A stretch of DNA of 64,000 nt, from assembly GCA_038213375.1 (NCBI GenBank), contig JBBQTB010000009.1, positions 62,001-126,000 on the forward strand. Reading direction: 5' to 3'. This document shows, one piece after another, positions 37,149-45,808 of the stretch. Positions within the stretch are counted from its first letter, which is position 1; each line of letters opens with the position of its first letter. The translations under genes and the position numbers were made by a program. Under the pieces are notes generated by a model. That model was not told the origin of the DNA, did no database searches, and was given only the letters and a program-made list of their open reading frames with translations. The DNA is from JAAUTT01 sp038213375 (lineage in GTDB: Bacteria > Bacteroidota > Bacteroidia > Bacteroidales > JAAUTT01).

Positions 37149-37279
37149 TGAAAACTAGAATCAGACTACCGTGTTTTCTTACTCTAATTCTTATTACTTG
37201 AATTCTTTCTGGGCTGGAATGGGTATCTGTAAAGATATTTCCTGAAATTAAACTTCAAAAATTTCAGTCGAACAATTGA
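37148..37279 (+). pseudogene. Possible decayed small secreted-protein ORF
   Basis: An ATG overlaps the GH97 stop codon by one base and is followed by a signal-peptide-like stretch (MKTRIRLPCFLTLILIT), a TGA, and a further 25 open codons. The overlap and the hydrophobic start resemble a translationally coupled gene that has lost its body. It might also be chance. No homology recognised. Confidence 0.3.
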
Positions 37280-37379
37280 AATGCGCAATAAAATGTTGCC
37301 AGATCCAAAAAATCGCATACCAATATTCAATTATTACCCGAATAGGTTAATACATTAATAATAAATTAATCAATATATT

Positions 37380-38072
37380 ATGAAGAATATACTTTCATTT
37401 TTTATCTATTTTATGGGATTTTTCACTCTGGTATCCGCCCAAAAGCCTGCAAGTAGTAAAGCTGTGAATATTTCATTTTCAGACTTTAAATACACCGATA
37501 TTGGAGTAAAAACCAAAGCTGGAACAGCAAAAATTACAAAAGGAGAACTTGAAATTACAGCGAGTGGAGCCGATATTTGGGGAACACACGATGAGTTTCA
37601 TTTCGGGTACAAATCGTTAAAAGGAGACTTTGATTTTAGCGTTCAAGTGATGAGCTTAAGTAAAGCAAATCAATATACAAAAGCCGGTATTATGGCTCGT
37701 GCCGATTTAAGCGATACCAGTCAGCATGTTTATTTTCAGATTTTCCCGGATAATAGTCCTAGGAATAAAAACAATGGTGGGTGCGAATTTCAATACCGAT
37801 TGGCTAAAGGTGGTGAGATGAAAGCCATATATCCTGACATGAAAACAGCAGGAAACCAGTTTGACGTTGCATTTCCAAACACTTGGATCCGGTTAAAACG
37901 ACACGGTGATGTTTTCGAATCCTACTTTAGCAATGATAATAAAAAGTGGAAACTTTACTCAACATTCACCTTAATGATGCCAACCCAATTATTCGTTGGT
38001 ATAGCAATAACAGCTCATAATTCAGCGGATTACACAAAAGCGAAATTGGTATCCCTAAAATTAAAAAATTAA
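37380..38072 (+). CDS. DUF1349-like concanavalin-fold secreted protein
   Basis: 230 residues, signal peptide 1-20 (FTLVSAQ). It reads like a single laminin G/concanavalin-type sandwich of the DUF1349 group: SGADIWGTHDEFHFGYKSLKGDFDFSVQV, ANQYTKAGIMARADLSDTSQHVYFQI, NTWIRLKRHGDVFESYFSNDNKKW and LFVGIAITAHNSADYTKAKL. Such proteins often occur next to glycosidases as carbohydrate-binding or minor catalytic modules. The final segment of the GH59 protein has a comparable sandwich. It is about 230 bp after GH97 and probably the last gene of the hydrolase run; a perfect stem-loop follows. Confidence 0.8.
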   Translation: MKNILSFFIYFMGFFTLVSAQKPASSKAVNISFSDFKYTDIGVKTKAGTAKITKGELEITASGADIWGTHDEFHFGYKSLKGDFDFSVQVMSLSKANQYTKAGIMARADLSDTSQHVYFQIFPDNSPRNKNNGGCEFQYRLAKGGEMKAIYPDMKTAGNQFDVAFPNTWIRLKRHGDVFESYFSNDNKKWKLYSTFTLMMPTQLFVGIAITAHNSADYTKAKLVSLKLKN

Positions 38073-38157
38073 AAATATCGCATAGTTCAATCTTTTAGAA
38101 TCAAATGGTTTCCTTAAAGGGAAAAAATGTGAAAATAAAAAGGGGATGATAACCATA

Positions 38158-38193
38158 AGGATTATGAAGGAGTTAGTATTCCTTCATAATCCT
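38158..38193 (+). repeat. Perfect 14-bp stem-loop after the hydrolase cluster
   Basis: AGGATTATGAAGGA (38158-38171) is the exact reverse complement of 38180-38193, with an 8-base loop. No T-tract follows, so it may stabilise mRNA ends or be a weak terminator. Confidence 0.6.
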
Positions 38194-38258
38194 GCAATTG
38201 GTTCAAATTACCTTTTTTGAAGTTGAATTGTTATATGCCTATATAAAATTCATAAGCC

Positions 38259-38654
38259 ATGAACGAACAAATAAAATATTACGAGAACAAATTAAAATAC
38301 GAAATGGATCCTTCCGATCTTTTCGATGCAATTAACAATAGCGAAAAGATAGTGGTAATAGATGCCCGTAAACCACAAGGTTTTGAATCGGAACATATAC
38401 CTGGCGCCATCAATTTCCCTCATCGCACCATGAATGAGGAATCAACAAAACAGTTAGACAAAAATATATTGTATGTAACGTATTGCGATGGAGTAGGTTG
38501 CAACGCTTCCACAAGAGCAGCATTGAATCTGGCACAGCTAGGGTTTAGAGTGAAAGAGCTTACCGGAGGTATTAAATGGTGGAAATTCGACGGTTATGCA
38601 ATTGAAGGCATCAAGGCAAAAAAAGATGGTATTCAGGTTAAATGCGCATGTTGA
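38259..38654 (+). CDS. Rhodanese-like sulfurtransferase domain protein
   Basis: 131 residues. The rhodanese fold is seen in VVIDARKPQGFESEHIPGAINFPHRTM (the CH2A/B region) and LYVTYCDGVGCNASTRAALNLAQLGFRVKELTGGIKWWKFDGYAIEG. The active-site loop begins at the Cys of YCDGVGCNASTRA and ends with Arg, as expected of CxxxxxR-type loops, though here with one extra Cys. No signal peptide, so cytoplasmic. It would bind persulfide sulfur. The C-terminus ends in a Cys-x-Cys (VKCAC), an unusual detail that could help metal or persulfide binding. It is alone, between the hydrolase run and the repeat cluster. Confidence 0.85.
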   Translation: MNEQIKYYENKLKYEMDPSDLFDAINNSEKIVVIDARKPQGFESEHIPGAINFPHRTMNEESTKQLDKNILYVTYCDGVGCNASTRAALNLAQLGFRVKELTGGIKWWKFDGYAIEGIKAKKDGIQVKCAC

Positions 38655-38896
38655 TTTTGCTACAGTAAAAAATTTGGTGTTCTAATGAATACTAGCTAAT
38701 AAAGTTCTAATAATTTGTTGATAATGTAAGTACTTATTTATCAATAAATAATATAGGTGCTTTGCTTTATGGTTAGCATCTTTATTTGAGCTACTAATTC
38801 TACTTTACGAAGTTGTTTATAATTGATTTTCAAATTTTAAGCCTGTAAGGGTAAAATAACCGATAATAAATTTAGGACTGAAAGGTCGAAATATTA

Positions 38897-38979
38897 CGCA
38901 CTTTCAGTGCTTGATTCAGGATTTGTTTGTTAACCCGGCGCTTCGCACCGGGCTGGTATATATCGCACTTTCAGTGCTT
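38897..38979. repeat. Intergenic repeat: two identical palindromes around a GC-rich hairpin
   Basis: The 16-mer CGCACTTTCAGTGCTT occurs at 38897-38912 and again at 38964-38979; its core GCACTTTCAGTGC is nearly palindromic. Between them is a hairpin, CCCGGCGC-TTC-GCACCGGG (38934-38952). I recognise this arrangement as a dispersed intergenic element type in Bacteroidota genomes; no ORF of its own. Confidence 0.75.
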
Positions 38980-38996
38980 TTATAAGTTTGTAAAGC

Positions 38997-39129
38997 AATG
39001 TCGTTGACTTAAGGTTTTATTCGTTGCTCAACCCCTCCCGAAATCCCTTACCAAACGGGGAGGGACTTTAGTCCTTCCCCGTTTGGGGGAGGGGTTGGGA
39101 GGGGTTAGTTTTATTAAGTCAACGACATT
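38997..39129. mobile_element. MITE-like palindromic element with 16-bp perfect terminal inverted repeats
   Basis: AATGTCGTTGACTTAA (38997-39012) is the exact reverse complement of 39114-39129. Inside, AACCCCTCCC and GGGAGGGGTT, and AAACGGGGAGGGACT and AGTCCTTCCCCGTTT, form further nested inverted repeats, so the whole ~133 bp can fold into one long hairpin. No coding capacity. Size, termini and GC-rich core fit a REP/MITE element mobilised in trans. Confidence 0.8.
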
Positions 39130-39191
39130 GGTTTGTAAAGTAGAATTTATAAATGAAAAATTAAATGTTTAATAAACCTTTCAAAAAATAT

Positions 39192-39199
39192 TACTTTTG
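39192..39199 (+). promoter_or_regulatory. Possible -7 promoter element (TACTTTTG) for the sigma factor gene
   Basis: TACTTTTG matches TAnnTTTG and is 26 bp before the sigma factor ATG at 39226, giving a very short leader. The -33 element is not obvious. Confidence 0.45.
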
Positions 39200-39225
39200 G
39201 CACTGATTTTAACAGTTAGCTTCTT

Positions 39226-39831
39226 ATGACATTCAATTCTCCTGAGGATAAATTAATTATCAGTCGGTTGCGACAAGGAGATGTTATTGTATTTGAAAAG
39301 CTGTTCAAGTCGAACTATCGTAATCTTTGTATTTATGCCGAAGAAATGGTTAGGGAAAAAGCGGCCGCCGAGGAAATTGTAGGTGATTTTTTTCTGAAAT
39401 TCTGGGAAAATCGCGAAGCCATCACAATTCAAATTTCACTTAAATCTTATTTATATACAAGTATTTACAATAATTCCCTGAAATACCTGGAACATTTAAA
39501 GGTGCTTCAGAAATATCGGGACTATGCCTCTTATATGCTCGATAATAAGGATCTTTGGCAACCTGTATCTGCCAATTACCCCTTAGCAAACCTTATTTCG
39601 CAGGAAATTGTTGGAGAAATTGAAAAGGCGATTGAGGGCTTACCCGATCAGTGCCGTGAAGTTTTCAGCTTAAGTCGTTTCGAAGAGCTATCGTACGATG
39701 AGATAGCCAGGCAATTGGGAATATCAATCAACACCGTTCGCACCCAAATGAGTCGCGCATTGCAAAAGTTACGCATCAGCCTCAAAGAATATCTTCCGTT
39801 AATTATCTGGTTAATTTTAATGAATCTATAA
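39226..39831 (+). CDS. ECF sigma-70 factor (Bacteroides expansion family type)
   Basis: 201 residues. Region 2 starts at VFEKLFKSNYRNLCIYAEEMVREKAAAEEIVGDFFLKFWENRE (residues ~23-66) and region 4 is at ALPDQCREVFSLSRFEELSYDEIARQLGISINTVRTQMSRALQKLR-like sequence (residues ~138-185), a normal HTH for -35 recognition. The ATG of the FecR gene follows the TAA without a gap. In Bacteroidota such pairs respond to a substrate-loaded SusC-like transporter: the STN domain of SusC touches FecR, which frees the sigma factor to transcribe susCD. The two FecR genes and susCD downstream make this the control unit for that import locus. Confidence 0.93.
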   Translation: MTFNSPEDKLIISRLRQGDVIVFEKLFKSNYRNLCIYAEEMVREKAAAEEIVGDFFLKFWENREAITIQISLKSYLYTSIYNNSLKYLEHLKVLQKYRDYASYMLDNKDLWQPVSANYPLANLISQEIVGEIEKAIEGLPDQCREVFSLSRFEELSYDEIARQLGISINTVRTQMSRALQKLRISLKEYLPLIIWLILMNL

Positions 39832-40965
39832 ATGCAAAGTGATGCTTTACATGGGTATGATCTTCCTGAGTTTGCAATCAGGTTCTTCCAGAAATCGGCT
39901 AATGCCGACGATTTGAAGGAGCTACATCAATGGTTGCAGGATGATATCAAGCATCAACGTTTATTTGATGAAAACCAGGATGTTTGGTTAGCTTCCGGAA
40001 AATTGAAAAGTGCAGCTGGGTATAATTCTGATCAGGCATGGAAAAAGCTTTTTCCCGAAATAAAAAGTAGAAAAGTAGAAAATTCCATTTTACCTCAAAA
40101 ATTATTTAACTGGAAAAAGCTAGTTCAGGTGGCTGCTATCGTGCTGATTGCTTTTGTTGCAGGGGTTTTTGCCATGCAATATTTTTCACAATCAGGAAAA
40201 TCATCAGTCAAATCTGTAACCGAACACTCCGTGCCATATGGTTCCAGGTCGATGGTTATTTTGCCTGATGGAACTAGAATATGGCTCAATGCCGGAAGTA
40301 AACTTACCTATAACCAGAACTATAATATAAATTCCAGAGAACTAACTTTGACAGGAGAGGCATACTTTGATGTAAAAGCTAACCCGAAACTACCCTTTAT
40401 GGTTCATACAGCCTTAATTATTGTTAAAGTTACAGGTACAGCATTTAATATTAAAGCATATCCTGATGAAAAAGTGATTGAGGCAACAGTGGAAAGAGGC
40501 CAGGTAAACATTGTAAGTCGGGAAAAAAATATTACGGTTAATCCGAGACAAAAAGTGATTATATTTAAAATAGCGGGTCAAACAAAACCTGAAACAATAA
40601 CGGAGGACTCTGTTTCGGGGGCTGTCCAAAATAAAATTCACAAAAGAGATACATCAGAGTCTCGCCATTTCGTGATGATGGAAAATGTTGATACAGAACT
40701 TTCAACTTCGTGGAAAGATAAACGTTGGATAATTGAGCGCGAAGAGCTTGGAAGTCTGTCTGTTAAAATTGGACGTAGATATGATGTGGATATTACCTTT
40801 GCCAGCGAAAATCTGAAACATTTCGTTTTCAGCGGGGCTTTAGAAGACGAGAGTCTTGAACAGGTATTGAGGGTGATTCGTTTTACTTCTCCCATATCGT
40901 ACATCATCAATAAAAAAAAGGTAATGCTTCGGGAAGATTCTTATTTAAAACAACATCTGAAATAA
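39832..40965 (+). CDS. FecR-family anti-sigma / signal-transducing membrane protein (first copy)
   Basis: 377 residues. N-terminal cytoplasmic sigma-binding region ~1-95, one membrane helix at about 100-122 (VQVAAIVLIAFVAGVFAMQYF), then the periplasmic FecR domain: HSVPYGSRSMVILPDGTRIWLNAGSKLTYNQNYN, GEAYFDVKANPKLPFMVHT, VTGTAFNIKAYPDEKVIEATVERGQV, and a C-terminal STN-like portion (LSVKIGRRYDVDITFASENLKHFVFSGALEDESLEQVLRVI). It holds the sigma factor until the SusC protein signals. It begins at the base after the sigma stop, so the two are translationally coupled. A second, homologous copy follows 121 bp downstream. Confidence 0.92.
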   Translation: MQSDALHGYDLPEFAIRFFQKSANADDLKELHQWLQDDIKHQRLFDENQDVWLASGKLKSAAGYNSDQAWKKLFPEIKSRKVENSILPQKLFNWKKLVQVAAIVLIAFVAGVFAMQYFSQSGKSSVKSVTEHSVPYGSRSMVILPDGTRIWLNAGSKLTYNQNYNINSRELTLTGEAYFDVKANPKLPFMVHTALIIVKVTGTAFNIKAYPDEKVIEATVERGQVNIVSREKNITVNPRQKVIIFKIAGQTKPETITEDSVSGAVQNKIHKRDTSESRHFVMMENVDTELSTSWKDKRWIIEREELGSLSVKIGRRYDVDITFASENLKHFVFSGALEDESLEQVLRVIRFTSPISYIINKKKVMLREDSYLKQHLK

Positions 40966-41086
40966 TCCAATAAATTTTTTGAGAATCCTAAGAGGTATGA
41001 AAATATTTTTTCAAAAAAATAACTCATCCCTGTCACATTTTTTTACTTCGTTCCGGTCTTATATATATTACGGATAAGAAAAGAAG

Positions 41087-42229
41087 GTGAGCGAATTTAA
41101 TCTACATAATATTCAGTCGGACGATTTGATCTTTAGATTTCTTAGCAAAAGAGCTTCTCAGGGAGATCTGAATAATATGCGTTTGTGGCTTTCTAAATCA
41201 CTATCCAACCAGAGACATTTTGATGAAATATGCGATTTGTGGGTGGCTTCCAAACAGATTTGTCGCAAAAATGAATTCGATCCGCAAATGGCATGGCAAA
41301 AGTCGAAACCCACCAAATCTTCAAACAAACAATCCAATCCGGTTATTCAAACAAAAATCACTGGATTCTTCATCCGTTGGCAATGGGTCGCTGCTATTTT
41401 TATTGTCTTTTTTATCACCGGAACCATTGTTACCTACCTTATTGGAAAAAATATAACTCCATATAATGTTTCAGCTTATACCGAACATTATGTTCCTTAT
41501 GGGAGTAAATCGGTAGTTACTCTTCCCGATGGAACCAGAGTATGGATAAATTCGGGTAGTCGTTTACGATATTCTCAAAATTTCAATGCCTTGGACAGGC
41601 AGGTAACATTGGAGGGCGAAGCCTATTTTGATGTTTATAAAAATGCGCAAAAGCCTTTTTTTGTAAAAACATCAGGCATTACCGTAAAAGTAATAGGAAC
41701 AGCATTTAATGTGAAAGCTTATCCTGACGAAAAAACAATTGAGACAACTGTTGAGCGTGGTATGGTGCAAGTATTCAACAATGTATCAATAGAAAAAACT
41801 AATGAAAGAGTGTTTTTGCATCCCAAACAGAAAGCTACTTATATTAAAGTAAGAATAGCTTTAAATGAGGTAAAAAACACAAATACTTCTGTTTCTGGAA
41901 TTGCAAAACAAAAAAGAGAGGTGGTTAAAGCGAATTCTTTAGTCATCAACAATGATGTGGTAACCAAATATGTGACTTCATGGAAGGATACCAGATGGAT
42001 TATTGAAAGTGAGCAATTAATAGATTTAGCCGTAAAAATTGAGCGGCGATACAATGTAAAAATTGATTTTTACGATTCAAAGGTAAGAAATTATGTATTC
42101 AGCGGTATACTTGAGGATGAATCTCTGGAACAAGTACTTGAGGTGATCAAAATGAGCGCTCCAATACAATACTCATTGAAACAGAAAAAAATTACTTTTT
42201 ATGAGAACAAAGAATTTATAATCAAGTGA
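41087..42229 (+). CDS. FecR-family anti-sigma protein, tandem second copy (GTG start)
   Basis: 380 residues, starting at a GTG preceded by AGAAGG. Same design as the previous gene: N-terminal region with DLIFRFLSKRASQGDLNNMRLWL, membrane helix near residues 102-125 (WQWVAAIFIVFFITGTIVTYL), and periplasmic HYVPYGSKSVVTLPDGTRVWINSGS, EGEAYFDVYKN, VIGTAFNVKAYPDEKTIETTVERG, ending with LAVKIERRYNVKIDFYDSKVRNYVFSGILEDESLEQVL. There is no second sigma factor gene between the two FecR genes. The gap contains CCCTGTCAC followed by a T-run, similar to the GTCACCCTG region between the sigma and fecR genes of the locus at 51-53 kb; this copy may therefore have lost its own sigma gene. It is nearest to susC and may be the actual partner. 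Confidence 0.9.
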   Translation: MSEFNLHNIQSDDLIFRFLSKRASQGDLNNMRLWLSKSLSNQRHFDEICDLWVASKQICRKNEFDPQMAWQKSKPTKSSNKQSNPVIQTKITGFFIRWQWVAAIFIVFFITGTIVTYLIGKNITPYNVSAYTEHYVPYGSKSVVTLPDGTRVWINSGSRLRYSQNFNALDRQVTLEGEAYFDVYKNAQKPFFVKTSGITVKVIGTAFNVKAYPDEKTIETTVERGMVQVFNNVSIEKTNERVFLHPKQKATYIKVRIALNEVKNTNTSVSGIAKQKREVVKANSLVINNDVVTKYVTSWKDTRWIIESEQLIDLAVKIERRYNVKIDFYDSKVRNYVFSGILEDESLEQVLEVIKMSAPIQYSLKQKKITFYENKEFIIK

Positions 42230-42301
42230 TAATGTGCTAATAATAAATAATATCTAACTTACAGCCTATGGAATAAACTAAAAGAAGAGTAAAAACCAAA
42301 A

Positions 42302-42330
42302 ACTGCAGAATGCCGGAAGCATTCCACAGT
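42302..42330 (+). promoter_or_regulatory. Leader hairpin upstream of susC (first module)
   Basis: ACTG and GAATGC (42302-42313) pair with GCATTC and CAGT (42319-42330) around CGGAA, with one small internal loop, about 80 bp before the susC ATG. A comparable hairpin lies at the same relative place in the second module (53382). Its role is not known; a conserved mRNA leader element is likely. Confidence 0.5.
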
Positions 42331-42410
42331 CTAATGATCAATTAATTTAATGAGCCTTGAATATCTCAATTTTCCGGCTCAAATGTTTAATTTAAAAATC
42401 ATACAAATTT

Positions 42411-45400
42411 ATGAAAAAAAAGCTATTACAATACCTCTGCCCTAAGAAAAGAGGTTTAACTAAACTTTTACAAATCATGAAACTTACGATTTTCTTCATC
42501 TTAATGGGTATTTTTCAGGTAACAGCCTCGGTATATTCACAAAATGAGGTTCTTACATTCGAAAATAAGGTACTTACAATGCGCGAGGTTTTCAAAGAAG
42601 TTGAAAGGCAAAGTCAATTTCGCTTCTTTTATAACGATATCCTTACTAATATTGACAAGCAGGTAGCGCTTGGTTCGGATAAAATGAAAATAGATCAGGT
42701 TCTTAATACACTTTTATCAGGAACCAATCTGTCGTTTAAGATACTGGAGAACAATTTAATTATTATTTCACCTACGGCATTGCTGCAACAGCAAAAAGTA
42801 ATGGGGGTCATTACTGACGCAGTATCTGGAGAAAAACTGGTGGGCGTAAATATTGTTATCGAAGGTACCACCACCGGAACTATTTCCAATAAAGATGGTG
42901 CCTTTTCCATCGATGCTCCGAGCAATAATATTGTACTGATGTTTTCATTTATTGGTTACAATACCGAACGGGTGACCTATTCGGGCCAGACAAGCATGGA
43001 CATAAAACTTGTTCCTGATATCACAGCTCTGGGAGAAGTGGTAGTAATAGGATATGGCACACGCAAAAAGGAAACGCTTACTGGAGCCATCTCCAAAATT
43101 GATGGAAAAGATATGAAACTTAATCCGTCACCGAACCTAACCAGCTCACTGGGTGGAAAAATTCCGGGAATAGTATCGGTAAACTATTCGGGCCAACCTG
43201 GAGAAGATGGTAACAAAATTCTGATTCGTGGCTTAGGTACGCTTGGAAATAATAACCCATTGATTATCGTGGATGGCATTGATGTTGGAAGTATTGACCG
43301 TATCGACCCAAATGATATTGAAAGTCTTTCCGTTTTAAAAGATGCTTCGGCAGCTATATATGGATCCAAGGCAGCCAACGGTGTAATTATTGTTACTACA
43401 AAACGAGGTGCGAAAGGTAAGCCTAAAATAGAATACGGTTTTAACTATGGTCTGGGGCAACCCACCGTTAAACCCAAAATAGCCAACGCTTACGAATACA
43501 ACAAGTATGTTAATGCCTACTATGTTGCGAACAGCGAAGCAGATAAACAAATGTCGGATGCCGACCTTGAAAAACTGAGAACAGGTAGCGATCCCGACAA
43601 TTATTTTGCAAACACCGATTGGTGGAACACTGTGGTGCGAAAATACGCCCCCATCCAGAGACACACTGCTTCCATAAGGGGAGGAACGGACGAATTAAAA
43701 TATTTTGCATCCGTGGGCTACCTTGACCAAAAAAGTGTGTTCAAAAATGGAGTCGATCGGTTTTCTCAGAATAATTACCGGGCTAATTTTGACTGGCAGA
43801 TCAATAAATCGATCAAACTTGGTGTGAATTTGAGCGGGACTTTCGAAGAGAAAACAAAACCGAATACCGACATGCGCGATATATGGTGGATGACCCAAGC
43901 GATCAATCCGCGATTTCCCGCGTATTTTTCAAATGGATTGCCATGGGAAGGCAAAGAGGACGGATGGAACCCGGTGATGATGGTTACTGATGCCGGCGGC
44001 ACAAATGTTAATAAAAACAATTCGTACCGGAATATGATTACGTATGAAATTAAAATTCCCTGGATAAAGGGGCTTTCGGTTGACGGATGGTATTCGTTGG
44101 ATAAAGGGCAAACCAATAACCGGCAGCAGCAATATCCATGGACTGTGTATGGAAGAAAAAATGCTGATGGTATTTATCCACCCGCCATTGCTAAACGATT
44201 GGCTCAGATTAATTTGACTCAAAAGGCAGATTGGTATAGCTCTGCTACATTCAATTCCAAACTTAATTACGCACGAAAATTTGGAAAGCATGAAGTCAAT
44301 GCTTTTATTGCCTATGAACAAAATAAATACGACTCAAATTGGGTGTCTGCTTTTCGAACCGATTTAATTAGCACAAATAAAGATGCTCAATTATTTATGG
44401 GCTCGCAGGTTGGTCAAAATGCTGATGGGTCAGCATCCATAATAAACCGTCAAAATTACTTCTCTCGGGTAAGTTACAATTATTCGGGGAAATACTTTTT
44501 AGATGCAACCATACGACGCGATGGTTCTCCAATCTTTCCCGAGGGAAAACGTTTTGGGAACTTTCCAGGAGTATCTGCTTCATGGAGAATCTCCGAAGAA
44601 AGTTTTATGAAAAACAATGTTAAATCAGTGAATAACCTGAAACTTCGTGCTTCGTGGGGACAGTTAGGAAACGACAGAGTTGACGAATATCAGTATCTGA
44701 CTGCATACAATTATTTAGATGCACAGGTTATCATGGGAGGAGCAAACACAGTGATGCCTGCTTTTTATCCGGGAGTAAATGCCAACCCAAATATTACATG
44801 GGAAGTTGCAGAAAACATGAATGTTGGTATTGATGCCGGATTCTTCGATCACCTGATCGAGGTTGAATTTGATGTATACCGCAATAGTCGTAAGAATATT
44901 CTTATTCCACGAAATGCATCAATTCCAGATTATGTAGGATTAAATCTACCCAATGAAAATCTCGGTAAGATGAGAAATCAGGGGTTCGAAATTCTTCTTA
45001 CGCATAATAAAAAGATAGGGGATTTTAATTATAGTATTTCAGGAAACTATTCATACAACAACAATAAGGTGGTTGATATCGATGAAACGCCTAATGTACT
45101 GGATTGGCAAAAAAAAACCGGGAAACCTTTTGGAGCCGAGTTATATTATCAAACCGACGGTTTGTATTCTCAAGCTGATATTGACAATACCAACCTTCCT
45201 AAATACGGTGGAGCCAAAGCAGGCGACATTAAAGTAGTTGACTATAGCGTAGATGGAAAAATTGATGGCGACGACCGTGTGAGAATGGACAAAAGTCTTG
45301 ACGTTCCGCGTGTCATGTATGGATTTAGTATCAAAGGAGGTTACAAGGGTTTTGATTTGAATATGGCATTTCAAGGAGCTGAAAAGGTCTATCGTTACCT

Positions 45401-45782
45401 ATATACAGCCGATATTGGTATACGTGGCAACTTCCTGCAGGATTACTACACAAATTACTGGACGGAATCCAACCAGGGTGCACGTTGGCCAAAAGCCAAC
45501 CCGAACACTTTTGGAAGCACTAACAGTAGCGACTTTTTTGTATTACCTGCTGGTTACCTTAGGTTAAGTTCGATGGAACTTGGGTTTACTGTACCAAAGG
45601 TTGTTACCAACAAAGTATCTCTCGAGAGCCTGAGATTTTATTTTAGTGGATCAAACCTGTTTATGATTTACAATAAGTTGAAATATTTCGATCCTGAAGC
45701 TGCATCGGATGGCAAAGGTATAAGAGGATACTCTTATCCCCGGCAACGCATCTTCAATTTTGGAGTGAATGTTACCTTTTAA
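42411..45782 (+). CDS. SusC/RagA TonB-linked outer-membrane transporter with STN domain
   Basis: 1123 residues. An N-terminal extension (MKKKLLQYLCPKKRGLTKLLQ) precedes the signal peptide (MKLTIFFILMGIFQVTASVYSQ), a usual trait of FecR-linked SusC proteins. Domains: STN (~50-120; VFKEVERQSQFRFFYN, LLSGTNLSFKILENNLIII), CarboxypepD_reg-like carboxypeptidase domain (~128-205; VMGVITDAVSGEKLVGVNIVIEGTTTG), TonB box-like and plug (ALGEVVVIGYGTRKKETLTGAIS, DPNDIESLSVLKDASAAIYGSKAANGVIIVTTK) and a 22-strand barrel ending ..RQRIFNFGVNVTF. It imports oligosaccharides using TonB and also signals to FecR. Paired with SusD 26 bp downstream. Confidence 0.96.
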   Translation: MKKKLLQYLCPKKRGLTKLLQIMKLTIFFILMGIFQVTASVYSQNEVLTFENKVLTMREVFKEVERQSQFRFFYNDILTNIDKQVALGSDKMKIDQVLNTLLSGTNLSFKILENNLIIISPTALLQQQKVMGVITDAVSGEKLVGVNIVIEGTTTGTISNKDGAFSIDAPSNNIVLMFSFIGYNTERVTYSGQTSMDIKLVPDITALGEVVVIGYGTRKKETLTGAISKIDGKDMKLNPSPNLTSSLGGKIPGIVSVNYSGQPGEDGNKILIRGLGTLGNNNPLIIVDGIDVGSIDRIDPNDIESLSVLKDASAAIYGSKAANGVIIVTTKRGAKGKPKIEYGFNYGLGQPTVKPKIANAYEYNKYVNAYYVANSEADKQMSDADLEKLRTGSDPDNYFANTDWWNTVVRKYAPIQRHTASIRGGTDELKYFASVGYLDQKSVFKNGVDRFSQNNYRANFDWQINKSIKLGVNLSGTFEEKTKPNTDMRDIWWMTQAINPRFPAYFSNGLPWEGKEDGWNPVMMVTDAGGTNVNKNNSYRNMITYEIKIPWIKGLSVDGWYSLDKGQTNNRQQQYPWTVYGRKNADGIYPPAIAKRLAQINLTQKADWYSSATFNSKLNYARKFGKHEVNAFIAYEQNKYDSNWVSAFRTDLISTNKDAQLFMGSQVGQNADGSASIINRQNYFSRVSYNYSGKYFLDATIRRDGSPIFPEGKRFGNFPGVSASWRISEESFMKNNVKSVNNLKLRASWGQLGNDRVDEYQYLTAYNYLDAQVIMGGANTVMPAFYPGVNANPNITWEVAENMNVGIDAGFFDHLIEVEFDVYRNSRKNILIPRNASIPDYVGLNLPNENLGKMRNQGFEILLTHNKKIGDFNYSISGNYSYNNNKVVDIDETPNVLDWQKKTGKPFGAELYYQTDGLYSQADIDNTNLPKYGGAKAGDIKVVDYSVDGKIDGDDRVRMDKSLDVPRVMYGFSIKGGYKGFDLNMAFQGAEKVYRYLYTADIGIRGNFLQDYYTNYWTESNQGARWPKANPNTFGSTNSSDFFVLPAGYLRLSSMELGFTVPKVVTNKVSLESLRFYFSGSNLFMIYNKLKYFDPEAASDGKGIRGYSYPRQRIFNFGVNVTF

Positions 45783-45808
45783 TTTTTCTAACATTAAATG
45801 ACTTTATT

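Noticed and set aside
38897..38979. Two identical 16-mers as a minimal CRISPR array
   Set aside because: Only two copies, palindromic, with a GC-rich hairpin between them and no cas genes in the window.
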